Below are positions 8,340 to 14,844 of a DNA stretch of 44,743 nucleotides, piece after piece. Numbering within the stretch: position 1 is the first letter of the stretch; each line of letters opens with the position of its first letter. Made by a program: the position numbers and the translations under genes. Source of the stretch: Propionibacteriaceae bacterium. GTDB lineage: Bacteria > Actinomycetota > Actinomycetes > Propionibacteriales > Propionibacteriaceae. The stretch covers positions 1 through 44,743 of the forward strand of contig JADGPA010000076.1 in assembly GCA_017882685.1 (NCBI GenBank). Reading direction: 5' to 3'. The notes beneath the pieces are model-generated. The model worked only from the letters and a program-made list of their open reading frames with translations, was not told the origin of the DNA and searched no databases.

Positions 8340-8639
8340 TCAGGCCACAGTGGAGGCGAGTGCGTCGAGTTCGGCGCGGATGCGAGCGATCAGGGCCTTG
8401 GTCGAGGTGTCGGATGCCGCCAGCTGGCCCATGAGCAGATCGCGGGCCAGCGTCGACACCGGGACGCCGCGCCCCTCGGCCAGCGAGGTCAAGGCGGCGA
8501 GTTCGTCGTCGTTTAGCCTGATCTGCAAGGTCTTGGCTCGGCTGTGCCCGCGGGTGATCGTCGAGCCTGCCTTGATCGGCGCGTCCGGGTTCTGCTCGGA
8601 CGCGGCAGCCTCTGCGGCGATGAGGTCATTGATCGACAT
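8340..8639 (-). CDS. Ribbon-helix-helix/CopG-like antitoxin candidate
   Basis: A 99-residue protein. The stretch AKTLQIRLNDDELAALTSLA (about residues 35-54) fits the beta strand and first helix of a ribbon-helix-helix DNA-binding domain. It is followed by GVPVSTLARDLLM, the second helix. The first 30 residues are probably disordered and the C-terminus may fold over the toxin. It overlaps the upstream BrnT-like gene by 14 bp in toxin-first order, as in brnTA. The order and the toxin's likeness argue for an antitoxin and autorepressor; no operator was identified. Confidence 0.7.
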   Translation of the reverse strand: MSINDLIAAEAAASEQNPDAPIKAGSTITRGHSRAKTLQIRLNDDELAALTSLAEGRGVPVSTLARDLLMGQLAASDTSTKALIARIRAELDALASTVA

Positions 8640-8895
8640 CAGTGGGCTCCTGTCGGTATCGGCGTTGGTCAGTGGAGTTCGATGGCCAGGCGTTCACACC
8701 CCAGACGATGTCCCCATCGGGAAGCGCGATCACCGTGACCAGTCTGGCGAGAGTGATCGACCAGCCGACCACCCGGATAGTGCGGCCCGAAACTGAGGAC
8801 GGATCGGGATCGATAACGAGCCGGTTCGGGTCGCGCCAAGCTTCGTCGGCGAGGTCTGACGTCAACCCGTGCTTGGCGATGCGGCCATCTCCCAC
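8626..8895 (-). CDS. BrnT-like toxin candidate
   Basis: An 89-residue protein with a GTG start; an in-frame stop lies six codons upstream, so no longer form is possible. The sequence follows the BrnT pattern: IAKHGLTSDLADEAWRDP (compare KHGVSFEEA and DP), then a beta sheet with IRVVGWS and LVTVIAL, ending in NSTDQRRYRQ, which resembles the conserved terminal ARxATxxERRxYE. BrnT is a RelE-fold ribonuclease. The alignment is by eye and remote, and the usual SAR motif is replaced by NAW, so activity is uncertain. The 14-bp overlap with a ribbon-helix-helix gene supports a toxin-antitoxin pair. Confidence 0.55.
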   Translation of the reverse strand: MGDGRIAKHGLTSDLADEAWRDPNRLVIDPDPSSVSGRTIRVVGWSITLARLVTVIALPDGDIVWGVNAWPSNSTDQRRYRQEPTDVDQ

Positions 8896-9063
8896 TGTAC
8901 TACGTTTGCATTACACGATGAAGTCTCGGCGGCTCGCCGCGCCCGCGCGCGGCGCGGCATTAGAAGCGCGCGTTCGGGCCATTAGGATTCTGTCGCCCTG
9001 TTGGGGTCTTGGCGGCGCTCTTGGGTCGCCGAGGGATTGCCCTCTCCCGCTGGTGTGGCCCGA

Positions 9064-9069
9064 TAGCGT
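9064..9069 (+). promoter_or_regulatory. -10 box of a leaderless gene
   Basis: TAGCGT ends 6 nt before the ATG at 9076, and no ribosome-binding site is present. Confidence 0.45.
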
Positions 9070-9075
9070 TTGGCT

Positions 9076-9486
9076 ATGCAGATCCCGGACACCTATCCCG
9101 ACGCCCTCACCGACGAGTTGGCGCCCTACGGCTTCGAGTTCTCCTCTGTGTCTGCAGACGAGGAGGGCGGGGCCATCGTCGCGTTCCTGGCCGAGCCCGA
9201 GTCCTTCGTTCGCGCCAACCCCGGACTTGGCATCGCGGAGTCCTACGGCACGGCCTGGCCGCCGGCGAACCTGCGACTGCTGCTGTTGTTCGACCGCTTC
9301 GGCGACCCGTTCCACATCGACTTCGAGACCATCGACCTGATGTCTTGGGCCGCTGCTGCCGATCCCGGGCTGCACGCCCGGCTGAGCAGTATGGCCGATC
9401 CGGCGGACGAGGCCGCAGCCGTCGGTGAGGCGCTCGGGGCTGCACTGCACCCCGACCGCGCGGACGCCGACGAGTACCTCGAGTAG
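9076..9486 (+). CDS. Hypothetical acidic protein
   Basis: A 136-residue acidic soluble protein that I do not recognise. It has no signal peptide or membrane segment. The core (about 60-95) alternates hydrophobic strands and ends in LLLLFDRFGDPFHIDFETIDLM. The C-terminus is rich in Asp, Glu and Ala. The ATG is chosen over a TTG two codons upstream because TAGCGT stands 6 nt before it. It lies at the edge between the accessory block and the more conserved genes to the right. Confidence 0.75.
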   Translation: MQIPDTYPDALTDELAPYGFEFSSVSADEEGGAIVAFLAEPESFVRANPGLGIAESYGTAWPPANLRLLLLFDRFGDPFHIDFETIDLMSWAAAADPGLHARLSSMADPADEAAAVGEALGAALHPDRADADEYLE

Positions 9487-9497
9487 CGGATTCCCGG

Positions 9498-9623
9498 TCA
9501 GTCGATCCGGTCGGTGCCGGCCGCCCACGCGTCTGCGTTGGCCTGGTTGGCCGACTGCCAGTACCACCACGCAACCCCGACGGCTGTCACCAGCAGGACG
9601 ACGGATTGCAGCAGCCTCTTCAC
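9498..9623 (-). CDS. DLW-39-like small membrane peptide
   Basis: A 41-residue peptide starting at GTG: a basic N-terminus (VKRLLQS), one hydrophobic helix ending in VAWWYW, and an acidic tail with ADAWAAGTDRID. Size, architecture and the tail resemble the DLW-39 family of actinobacteria (consensus ending near DLWAEATD), which typically lies close to gyrA and tRNA-Ile/Ala genes. Function is unknown. TAGGCT at 9631-9636 on the minus strand ends 7 nt before the GTG, so it should be leaderless. It follows the LCP gene by 19 bp. The family match is by eye. Confidence 0.6.
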   Translation of the reverse strand: MKRLLQSVVLLVTAVGVAWWYWQSANQANADAWAAGTDRID

Positions 9624-9630
9624 AACGACG

Positions 9631-9636
9631 AGCCTA
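9631..9636 (-). promoter_or_regulatory. -10 box of the DLW-39-like gene
   Basis: TAGGCT on the minus strand ends 7 nt before the GTG at 9623, with no Shine-Dalgarno sequence between. Confidence 0.5.
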
Positions 9637-9642
9637 GCTGCG

Positions 9643-10554
9643 TCAGCGAGTGGGCTCGGGTGTCGGCAGCTGCGCCTGGCGCATGATCGTGTTCGCCGGC
9701 GGGAACGTGTCGCTGGCCAGCGCCTTGCGCAGCCCGTCCAGGGCGGTGGGGTCGGCGACCTCGCCGTCTGTCGTCCGCATCGTTGAGAGGGGCCAGGTGA
9801 CGATCTCGTTGGGCTGTACCCGGGATTCCATCATGGTGTCGCGGATCACCTCGGCGGTGAGCCCTGCATCGACCGTCACGCACGGCACGATCGCGTTCAT
9901 CACCTTGTCGAAGGTTCCGGGGTCGGTGAGCGCGGAGCCCATCGACGCCCGCTCGAGCGCTGCCCGCAACAGGGTGGCGGTGCGCTCCGAGCGTCCCTGC
10001 GGGTCGCCGGCCAGGTAATCGACCACCTGCGGTCCGGTCAGCCGTCCGCCGGGAACCTCCAGTCCGCCGATGGAGTCGACGACCGAGCTGAACCGCCTCG
10101 CGTCGAGGTGCACCTGGTGGTTCATCCGTGACCCGGTGAGCGTCTCGAGCGCCCGCGCCGTGCGCAGCGGATCGACCCGGTAGCTCGTGGTGAGACTTCC
10201 CGTCCCGTCGGAGGCCATCAGGTCGGGCGGAAGTGCGATCAGGGTGAGGTTGCGATGGGACGCCGACAGGTGCGCGATCAGCACCGATTCCAGCGTCCCG
10301 TCGTCATCGGTTGTCATGAGCAGGTAGTTGACGGACTCGACACCGTCGATGGCGACCGGTGCCGGGCGCCCCTCGTAGGACGGGAGTGGCTCCACCTTCT
10401 GCAGCACGGCCGCTGTGTCGCCGATCCGGTCGAGATAGACGGTGAGCAGGGTGACGCCACCGACGGAGACGGCAACGACGCCGACGAGCAGGACGATCGC
10501 CATCCGGTCGACGAGGCCACGCTTCCTGGCCGGCGGTTCCGTGATCGGCTGCAT
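9643..10554 (-). CDS. LCP (LytR-CpsA-Psr)-like membrane protein, atypical
   Basis: A 303-residue protein with a short cytoplasmic N-terminus, one transmembrane helix at about 20-42 and an extracytoplasmic domain. The LCP pattern is visible: VNYLLMTTDDDG, SVLIAHLS, LTLIALPPD, then RFSSVVDSIGGLEV and a GPQVVDYL segment. LCP enzymes transfer glycopolymers from lipid carriers to peptidoglycan. The usual (I/L)PRD arginine that contacts the pyrophosphate is replaced by proline (LPPD), and the protein ends soon after the core. It may be a diverged or non-catalytic member. ATG 10554 is chosen for its upstream GAAGGGGGTGGG. It is divergent from the gene at 10623. Confidence 0.75.
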   Translation of the reverse strand: MQPITEPPARKRGLVDRMAIVLLVGVVAVSVGGVTLLTVYLDRIGDTAAVLQKVEPLPSYEGRPAPVAIDGVESVNYLLMTTDDDGTLESVLIAHLSASHRNLTLIALPPDLMASDGTGSLTTSYRVDPLRTARALETLTGSRMNHQVHLDARRFSSVVDSIGGLEVPGGRLTGPQVVDYLAGDPQGRSERTATLLRAALERASMGSALTDPGTFDKVMNAIVPCVTVDAGLTAEVIRDTMMESRVQPNEIVTWPLSTMRTTDGEVADPTALDGLRKALASDTFPPANTIMRQAQLPTPEPTR

Positions 10555-10610
10555 CCCACCCCCTTCACTCCCAGCGCCCAGCCTAGAAGCCCCGGCCAAG
10601 GCCGCTCGAT

Positions 10611-10616
10611 TACTCT
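10611..10616 (+). promoter_or_regulatory. -10 box of a leaderless gene
   Basis: TACTCT, then GAGGTC, then ATG at 10623. The six-base spacing matches the other leaderless starts in the window. Confidence 0.45.
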
Positions 10617-10622
10617 GAGGTC

Positions 10623-11033
10623 ATGGCAGAGGATAGTCAGCGCCAGGCCGACGCCCGGCGGCGGCACGAGTTGGCCGCGCAGGCGGCCCAGGCCGAGGCG
10701 CAGGCGGCGCAGCAACAGCTGGACGTCTTCGTTGCCCGGCTGCGTGAACTCGGGGCCTCCCCCGAACCGCTGCAGGCCACCCTGCTGAACGGGTCACGGG
10801 TCAAGACCGACAGGAAAGGCTGGTACCTCAACAAGGCCCACACGCTGGCAGTCGCACCGGACGGCAGCTACTACCAGCTGGTCACCGCGGGCTCAGCGCT
10901 CGCGCGGTTCACCGGGGTGAAGGTACAGCCGAGCCCGCCAACCCTCGTGATCGGTCGGGGTGGCCGCGACGGCGAGACCGGTGACCTGGCCGACTTCCTC
11001 GCTCGTGCCCTCGACGGCTTCACCCGGCCCTGA
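10623..11033 (+). CDS. Hypothetical protein with N-terminal coiled coil
   Basis: A 136-residue soluble protein of unknown family. Residues 5-45 are an Ala/Gln/Glu-rich helix that should form a coiled coil. The rest looks like a small beta-rich domain with the conserved-looking KTDRKGWYLN and GSYYQLVTAGS. It has no signal sequence. The start is supported by TACTCT 6 nt upstream and by the absence of alternatives. It is divergent from the LCP gene. A GC-rich hairpin lies 21 bp after the stop codon. Confidence 0.75.
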   Translation: MAEDSQRQADARRRHELAAQAAQAEAQAAQQQLDVFVARLRELGASPEPLQATLLNGSRVKTDRKGWYLNKAHTLAVAPDGSYYQLVTAGSALARFTGVKVQPSPPTLVIGRGGRDGETGDLADFLARALDGFTRP

Positions 11034-11054
11034 CGCGGCACCCCTGACACGGCA

Positions 11055-11089
11055 CCAGGGGGCCGCTGGCTATTCGAGCGTCCCCCTGG
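11055..11089 (+). terminator. GC-rich hairpin downstream of the 10623 gene
   Basis: CCAGGGGG and CCCCCTGG form a perfect 8-bp stem around a 19-nt loop. There is no T-tract, so it would be an atypical actinobacterial terminator. Confidence 0.45.
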
Positions 11090-11290
11090 GCGAATCTGAT
11101 GACGGAACGGCCGTCAACCCCTTGAGATGAGTACGCATTCATGGTAGGAGACGCGCGCCCGGGTCAACCGATTTTTCACGCTTCGATGCCGGATTGTAAG
11201 AAACGTGCACGACCGCGTCTCGACCGCCGACAACAGTGCAGGCCCATCGGACAACACTTGCGGCAACACCGCCTGGCCAAAGTGCTCGCC

Positions 11291-11929
11291 ATGGCGGCGA
11301 GAATTCCGGCGCTGAGCGCCCTGAACAGTGAATGGCAGGCGCTGCTGCCCGAGTCCGCCGGGCAGCTCGCAGAGTGGACCATGAACGAGCCCGCCCTTGC
11401 CGACGCCGGCGACCTCGCCGGCGTGCTCGAACTGATCCGTCGAAATCCCGACGCCGTGCTGGCTGCGTTGCTGCGACTCGGTTCCGCCGGGCACCCCCTG
11501 GCGCACCGGGTCGTGCTGCAGACGATGCTCGGCATGGTGGTGCGGCTGTGCGCCGGTCGGCCTTCGCTGCTTCCCGAGGCGATCTCGGAACTCTGGCTTG
11601 CCGTCGTCGACTACCCGCTCGAGCGGCGTCCGCGCGCTATCGCCGCCAACCTGGCCTGGACGGTGCGCCGTAACCTCCGCACCGTGGCGCCGCCGGTGCC
11701 ACCGCCCGCGGAATCGGACGGCCCCGACGCCGCGTCCGTGCTCGCCGAGGCCCGGCGGCTCGGGCTGATCGATGAGGTCACCCACCGCACCCTGTGGACG
11801 GTCTACGTCGCCGGCCTCACCAGCCAGCAGGCCGCAGCCGTCCTCGGAACCACAGCAGGAGCCGTCCGTTGGCGCTGCAGCCACGCCCTCCGCCGACTGG
11901 CGAGAAGGGCCCGCTTGCTGGCTGCCTGA
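11291..11929 (+). CDS. Sigma-70 region 4-like regulatory protein
   Basis: From the ATG at 11291 the protein has 212 residues. The C-terminal 55 residues form a sigma region 4 helix-turn-helix: THRTLWTVYVAGLTSQQAAA, then VLGTTAGAVRWRCSHALRRL. The preceding helical part (AISELWLAVVDYPLERRPRAI) matches a class of actinobacterial sigma-like proteins in which region 2 is replaced by a different helical domain. It may be a phage-type or accessory regulator rather than a true sigma factor. Open reading extends to an ATG at 11141, with a GTG at 11282 also possible; the upstream portion looks non-family. No clear ribosome-binding site supports any start. Confidence 0.6.
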   Translation: MAARIPALSALNSEWQALLPESAGQLAEWTMNEPALADAGDLAGVLELIRRNPDAVLAALLRLGSAGHPLAHRVVLQTMLGMVVRLCAGRPSLLPEAISELWLAVVDYPLERRPRAIAANLAWTVRRNLRTVAPPVPPPAESDGPDAASVLAEARRLGLIDEVTHRTLWTVYVAGLTSQQAAAVLGTTAGAVRWRCSHALRRLARRARLLAA

Positions 11930-12020
11930 AACCGGAGAATCTTGACCAACGGTCCCCCAGTAGTCCCGACCGGGGTAAAGGTGCGTCACAATGGCGGACG
12001 GACACGAAGGAGAGCATCGG

Positions 12021-12863
12021 GTGACTGAGCCGGGGACCAATAGGTATTCCGCTGCTGCGCCGGCAGCCGCGCGCCTGGTCGCGCAGCACCTGGTCATGAA
12101 GCCATACATCTGGTCTGCGCTCTCCGTGCACACCCACGGCATGCGCAACCTCGACGGCCTCAAGCCGCCGTTCGTCGTTGTCGCCAACCACTCCAGCCAC
12201 CTCGACGCCCCGCTGATCTACGGCTCGCTGCCGCGTCGGTTGTCGAAGAACCTCGCCGCGGGCGCAGCGTCGGACTACTTCTTCGACTCCTGGTACAAGG
12301 CGTTGCCGACAGCGTTGTTCTTCAACTCGTTCCCCGTCGAGCGCCAGGGAATGCGCGGCCGACGCGGCATGGCCGGCGTGCTGCTGAACGAGGGCATCCC
12401 GCTGCTGCTGTTCCCCGAGGGCACCCGCTCACGTACGGGTGCGATGGCCAACTTCAAGCCGGGCGCTGCCGCCCTGAGCATCTCCCGCAACGTGCCGGTG
12501 CTGCCGATGGCCCTCGTCGGCTCGTACGCGGCCATGCCCTACGGTGCCACCGTGCCGGTGCCCGGACGCCCGCTTGTCCACGTGGTCTTCGGCCGCCCGC
12601 TACGCGCAGCCCCGGGCGAGATCGCTCACCAGTTCTCCGACCGGCTGCACCGCTACGTCGTGGAGATGCACGACACCACGGCACGCGCCTACGGCATGCC
12701 CACCCAGGCAGACTTCGCCCGCGCCGTCGCGCTGCGGGCGGCCGCAGCGCAGGCCGAGCGGGACGCCGACGCGCAGGTCTTCGAGCCGGTCGTCGAGCTC
12801 GTCGTCGAGCCGGTCGTCGAGCCCGAGCCGCCGGTGGCCGACGGGCACGCGCAGGCCAGCTGA
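12021..12863 (+). CDS. PlsC-type 1-acylglycerol-3-phosphate acyltransferase
   Basis: A 280-residue membrane-associated enzyme that acylates lysophosphatidic acid or a related glycerolipid. The catalytic NHSSHLD (NHx4D, about residues 55-61) and the substrate-binding PEGTRSRTG (about 133-141) are intact, with a third block VPVLPMALVGS. The C-terminal tail is a Val/Glu/Pro repeat made by a 12-bp tandem repeat. GTG 12021 is preferred to ATG 11991 because AAGGAG stands 8 nt before it. The stop codon is 1 bp from that of the convergent YhgE gene. Confidence 0.88.
   Translation: MTEPGTNRYSAAAPAAARLVAQHLVMKPYIWSALSVHTHGMRNLDGLKPPFVVVANHSSHLDAPLIYGSLPRRLSKNLAAGAASDYFFDSWYKALPTALFFNSFPVERQGMRGRRGMAGVLLNEGIPLLLFPEGTRSRTGAMANFKPGAAALSISRNVPVLPMALVGSYAAMPYGATVPVPGRPLVHVVFGRPLRAAPGEIAHQFSDRLHRYVVEMHDTTARAYGMPTQADFARAVALRAAAAQAERDADAQVFEPVVELVVEPVVEPEPPVADGHAQAS
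12783..12818 (+). repeat. 12-bp tandem repeat in the plsC tail
   Basis: Three 12-bp units (GAGCCGGTCGTC, then GAGCTCGTCGTC, then GAGCCGGTCGTC) encode EPVV/ELVV/EPVV in the acyltransferase C-terminus. Copy number may vary by slippage without a frameshift. Confidence 0.7.
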
Positions 12864-12864
12864 C

Positions 12865-14844
12865 TCAGCCGGCAGACAGCACCGCTGACAGGGTGGTTGT
12901 GCGCCGTCGCGCGACAGCGATCGAGCTGGCCAGCAGGGCCAGCAACAGCCACCCGACAAGGGTCAGGGTCGAGGTCACCGCACCCGAGGATTCGGTGACG
13001 ATCGCGCGGACGGCGTCCAGGGCCGGCGTCAACGGAGACAACGGACGCAGGGCTGCGAACACCCCGGGCGCGGAGCCGACAAGGGCCGCTGCAGCGGTCA
13101 GAACTGCGAACAGCACCGAGATCACGCGGCCGATTCCGCCCAGCCAGGCCACCAGCGCATGGTTGATGACAACGAACGTGAGCCCTGCCAGCAGCAGGAC
13201 GCCGGCGATGGCGAACCACTTCTGCGGCGAGAGGCTCAGCCCGAACTGGCCAAGGCCCGCCACGAGCAACGCCTGGACGGCGATCACGACAACGCCCGGC
13301 AGCAGCGAGCGTCCGATCAGCAGCACCGTCGGCTCCGAGGAGTTCAGCAGGCCGGCGCCGATCGCCTTCACCACGGCGTAGACCGCCAGTGCTCCCAGCC
13401 ACAGCGCGAGAATCAGGACAAGGCTGATCCAGCCCACATCCGGGTTGGCAAGGCCGTTCAGGTCGGACGTGTCGATGGGCGCTGCCACGACCGTCGACAG
13501 GTTCTCCCGGTCGGAGCTGGAGTAGCTGGGCAGCTTGTCCTTGCCCTCCGCGATGCCGTCGGCCATCTTCCGCATGCCGTCGGCCAGCTTCGCGCTTCCG
13601 GTGTGCGCGTCGATCAGGCCGGCGCCGAACTTGTCGACCCCCGTGGCCAGCTTGTCGGCGCCGGTGGCGAGCTGCTGGCCGCCGGACTTCAGCTTCTTCA
13701 GCTGGGCCGCGGCCTTCTTGTCCCTGCTTGCCTTAGTGAGCGCAGAAGACAGCTGGCCCACCCCGTCAGCCAGCGCCGCGGTGCCCGACTTCAGGCTCTG
13801 GCCGGTCTGCGGGTCCTTCTGGTCGAGACCGGCGGCAGCGCCGGCGAGCGCCTGCGAGCTCGCGGTGAGGGACGCAACGCAGAGGGGCCCATCCGTGCCG
13901 AGGGCTGCCGGGGTGGTGACGATCCCGCACGCCTGTTTGATGGCGGCGACAAGCTGCGCCGAGACATCCGCACCCTGCCCGAGCGCAGTCAGCAGAGCCG
14001 TGATGCCCTTGGCCCCGTCGGAGGCGTCCTTGGCGCTCTTCTCCAGGCTCGACTGGTAGGTGCCGAGCCCCCCGCTGACCCCCGCTGCGCCGTTGGACAG
14101 CTTGGCAACGTTCTTCGCCAGCACCTTCTGCGAGGACTGGCTCTTGTCGACGAGCTGCCCAACGCCGTCGGCGTACTGGCCGAGGCCGACGGCGAGCTGG
14201 CTGGCACCGGTGTAGAGCTGCTGGCTGCCGTCGGCTGCCTTCCCGATGCCGTCGGAGAGCTTCTCCGCGCCGTCGGCGAGCTGGCCAGAACCGTCGGCCA
14301 TGGTGGTGAACTGCTTGCCCATGTCGTTGAAGCCGATGTAGATCTGCTTCAGGTAGCTCTCCGTGAGGGTCTGGTTCAGCGTGACCGCCGCCTCGTTGGC
14401 CACCAGCTTGCCCAGGGTGGCGTCAGCCACCCCCGCGACCGGTGAGGTACTCACCTCGATGGTGGCCTGCTCGGCCTGGTCGGCGTCCTTGCTGAAGGAC
14501 GTGGCCGCTGCGGAGAAGTTCTGCGGTATCACGACCATGGCCGCGTAGGACCCAGTGCTCAGCCCGGCGCGGGCATTGGCTTCGCTCTCCAGCACCCACG
14601 TGAGGTTCTCCTGGCGGTTGGAGTCGACGAGGTTCGCGGTCAGCTGGCGTCCCAGGGGGCTGTACTGCCCGTTGATGGTAACCGGGTCGTCGAGGTTCAC
14701 CACGGCTGCGCGGACGGTGTGCGTCCGACTGTCCGCGTTCACGCCGGCCAGCAGGAAGCCGCCGGCCACGAGAAGCGGCACAAGGAGCAGGCCGACGAGG
14801 GTGTACCAGCGAGCCGGTGTCGAGTTCAGGTGCTCGAGGTTCAT
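12865..14844 (-). CDS. YhgE/Pip-family membrane protein
   Basis: A 659-residue protein with one N-terminal membrane helix at about 15-35 and a large extracytoplasmic region. This region includes the family's repeated ADG/SDG heptads between about 185 and 260 (ADGSGQLADGAEKLSDG and onward). Five or so C-terminal membrane helices form an ABC-2-like bundle from about 480. The family is the membrane part of exporters related to phage infection protein and type VII accessory proteins. Its ATG overlaps the MMPL stop codon (TGATG), so the two are translationally coupled and probably work together in envelope export. The stop is 1 bp from the convergent plsC stop. Confidence 0.9.
   Translation of the reverse strand: MNLEHLNSTPARWYTLVGLLLVPLLVAGGFLLAGVNADSRTHTVRAAVVNLDDPVTINGQYSPLGRQLTANLVDSNRQENLTWVLESEANARAGLSTGSYAAMVVIPQNFSAAATSFSKDADQAEQATIEVSTSPVAGVADATLGKLVANEAAVTLNQTLTESYLKQIYIGFNDMGKQFTTMADGSGQLADGAEKLSDGIGKAADGSQQLYTGASQLAVGLGQYADGVGQLVDKSQSSQKVLAKNVAKLSNGAAGVSGGLGTYQSSLEKSAKDASDGAKGITALLTALGQGADVSAQLVAAIKQACGIVTTPAALGTDGPLCVASLTASSQALAGAAAGLDQKDPQTGQSLKSGTAALADGVGQLSSALTKASRDKKAAAQLKKLKSGGQQLATGADKLATGVDKFGAGLIDAHTGSAKLADGMRKMADGIAEGKDKLPSYSSSDRENLSTVVAAPIDTSDLNGLANPDVGWISLVLILALWLGALAVYAVVKAIGAGLLNSSEPTVLLIGRSLLPGVVVIAVQALLVAGLGQFGLSLSPQKWFAIAGVLLLAGLTFVVINHALVAWLGGIGRVISVLFAVLTAAAALVGSAPGVFAALRPLSPLTPALDAVRAIVTESSGAVTSTLTLVGWLLLALLASSIAVARRRTTTLSAVLSAG

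Noticed and set aside
8896-9490. attR copy of the tRNA-Ala 3' end
   Set aside because: Looked for GGTTCGAGTCCCC-like sequence at the far side of the accessory block and found none by eye.
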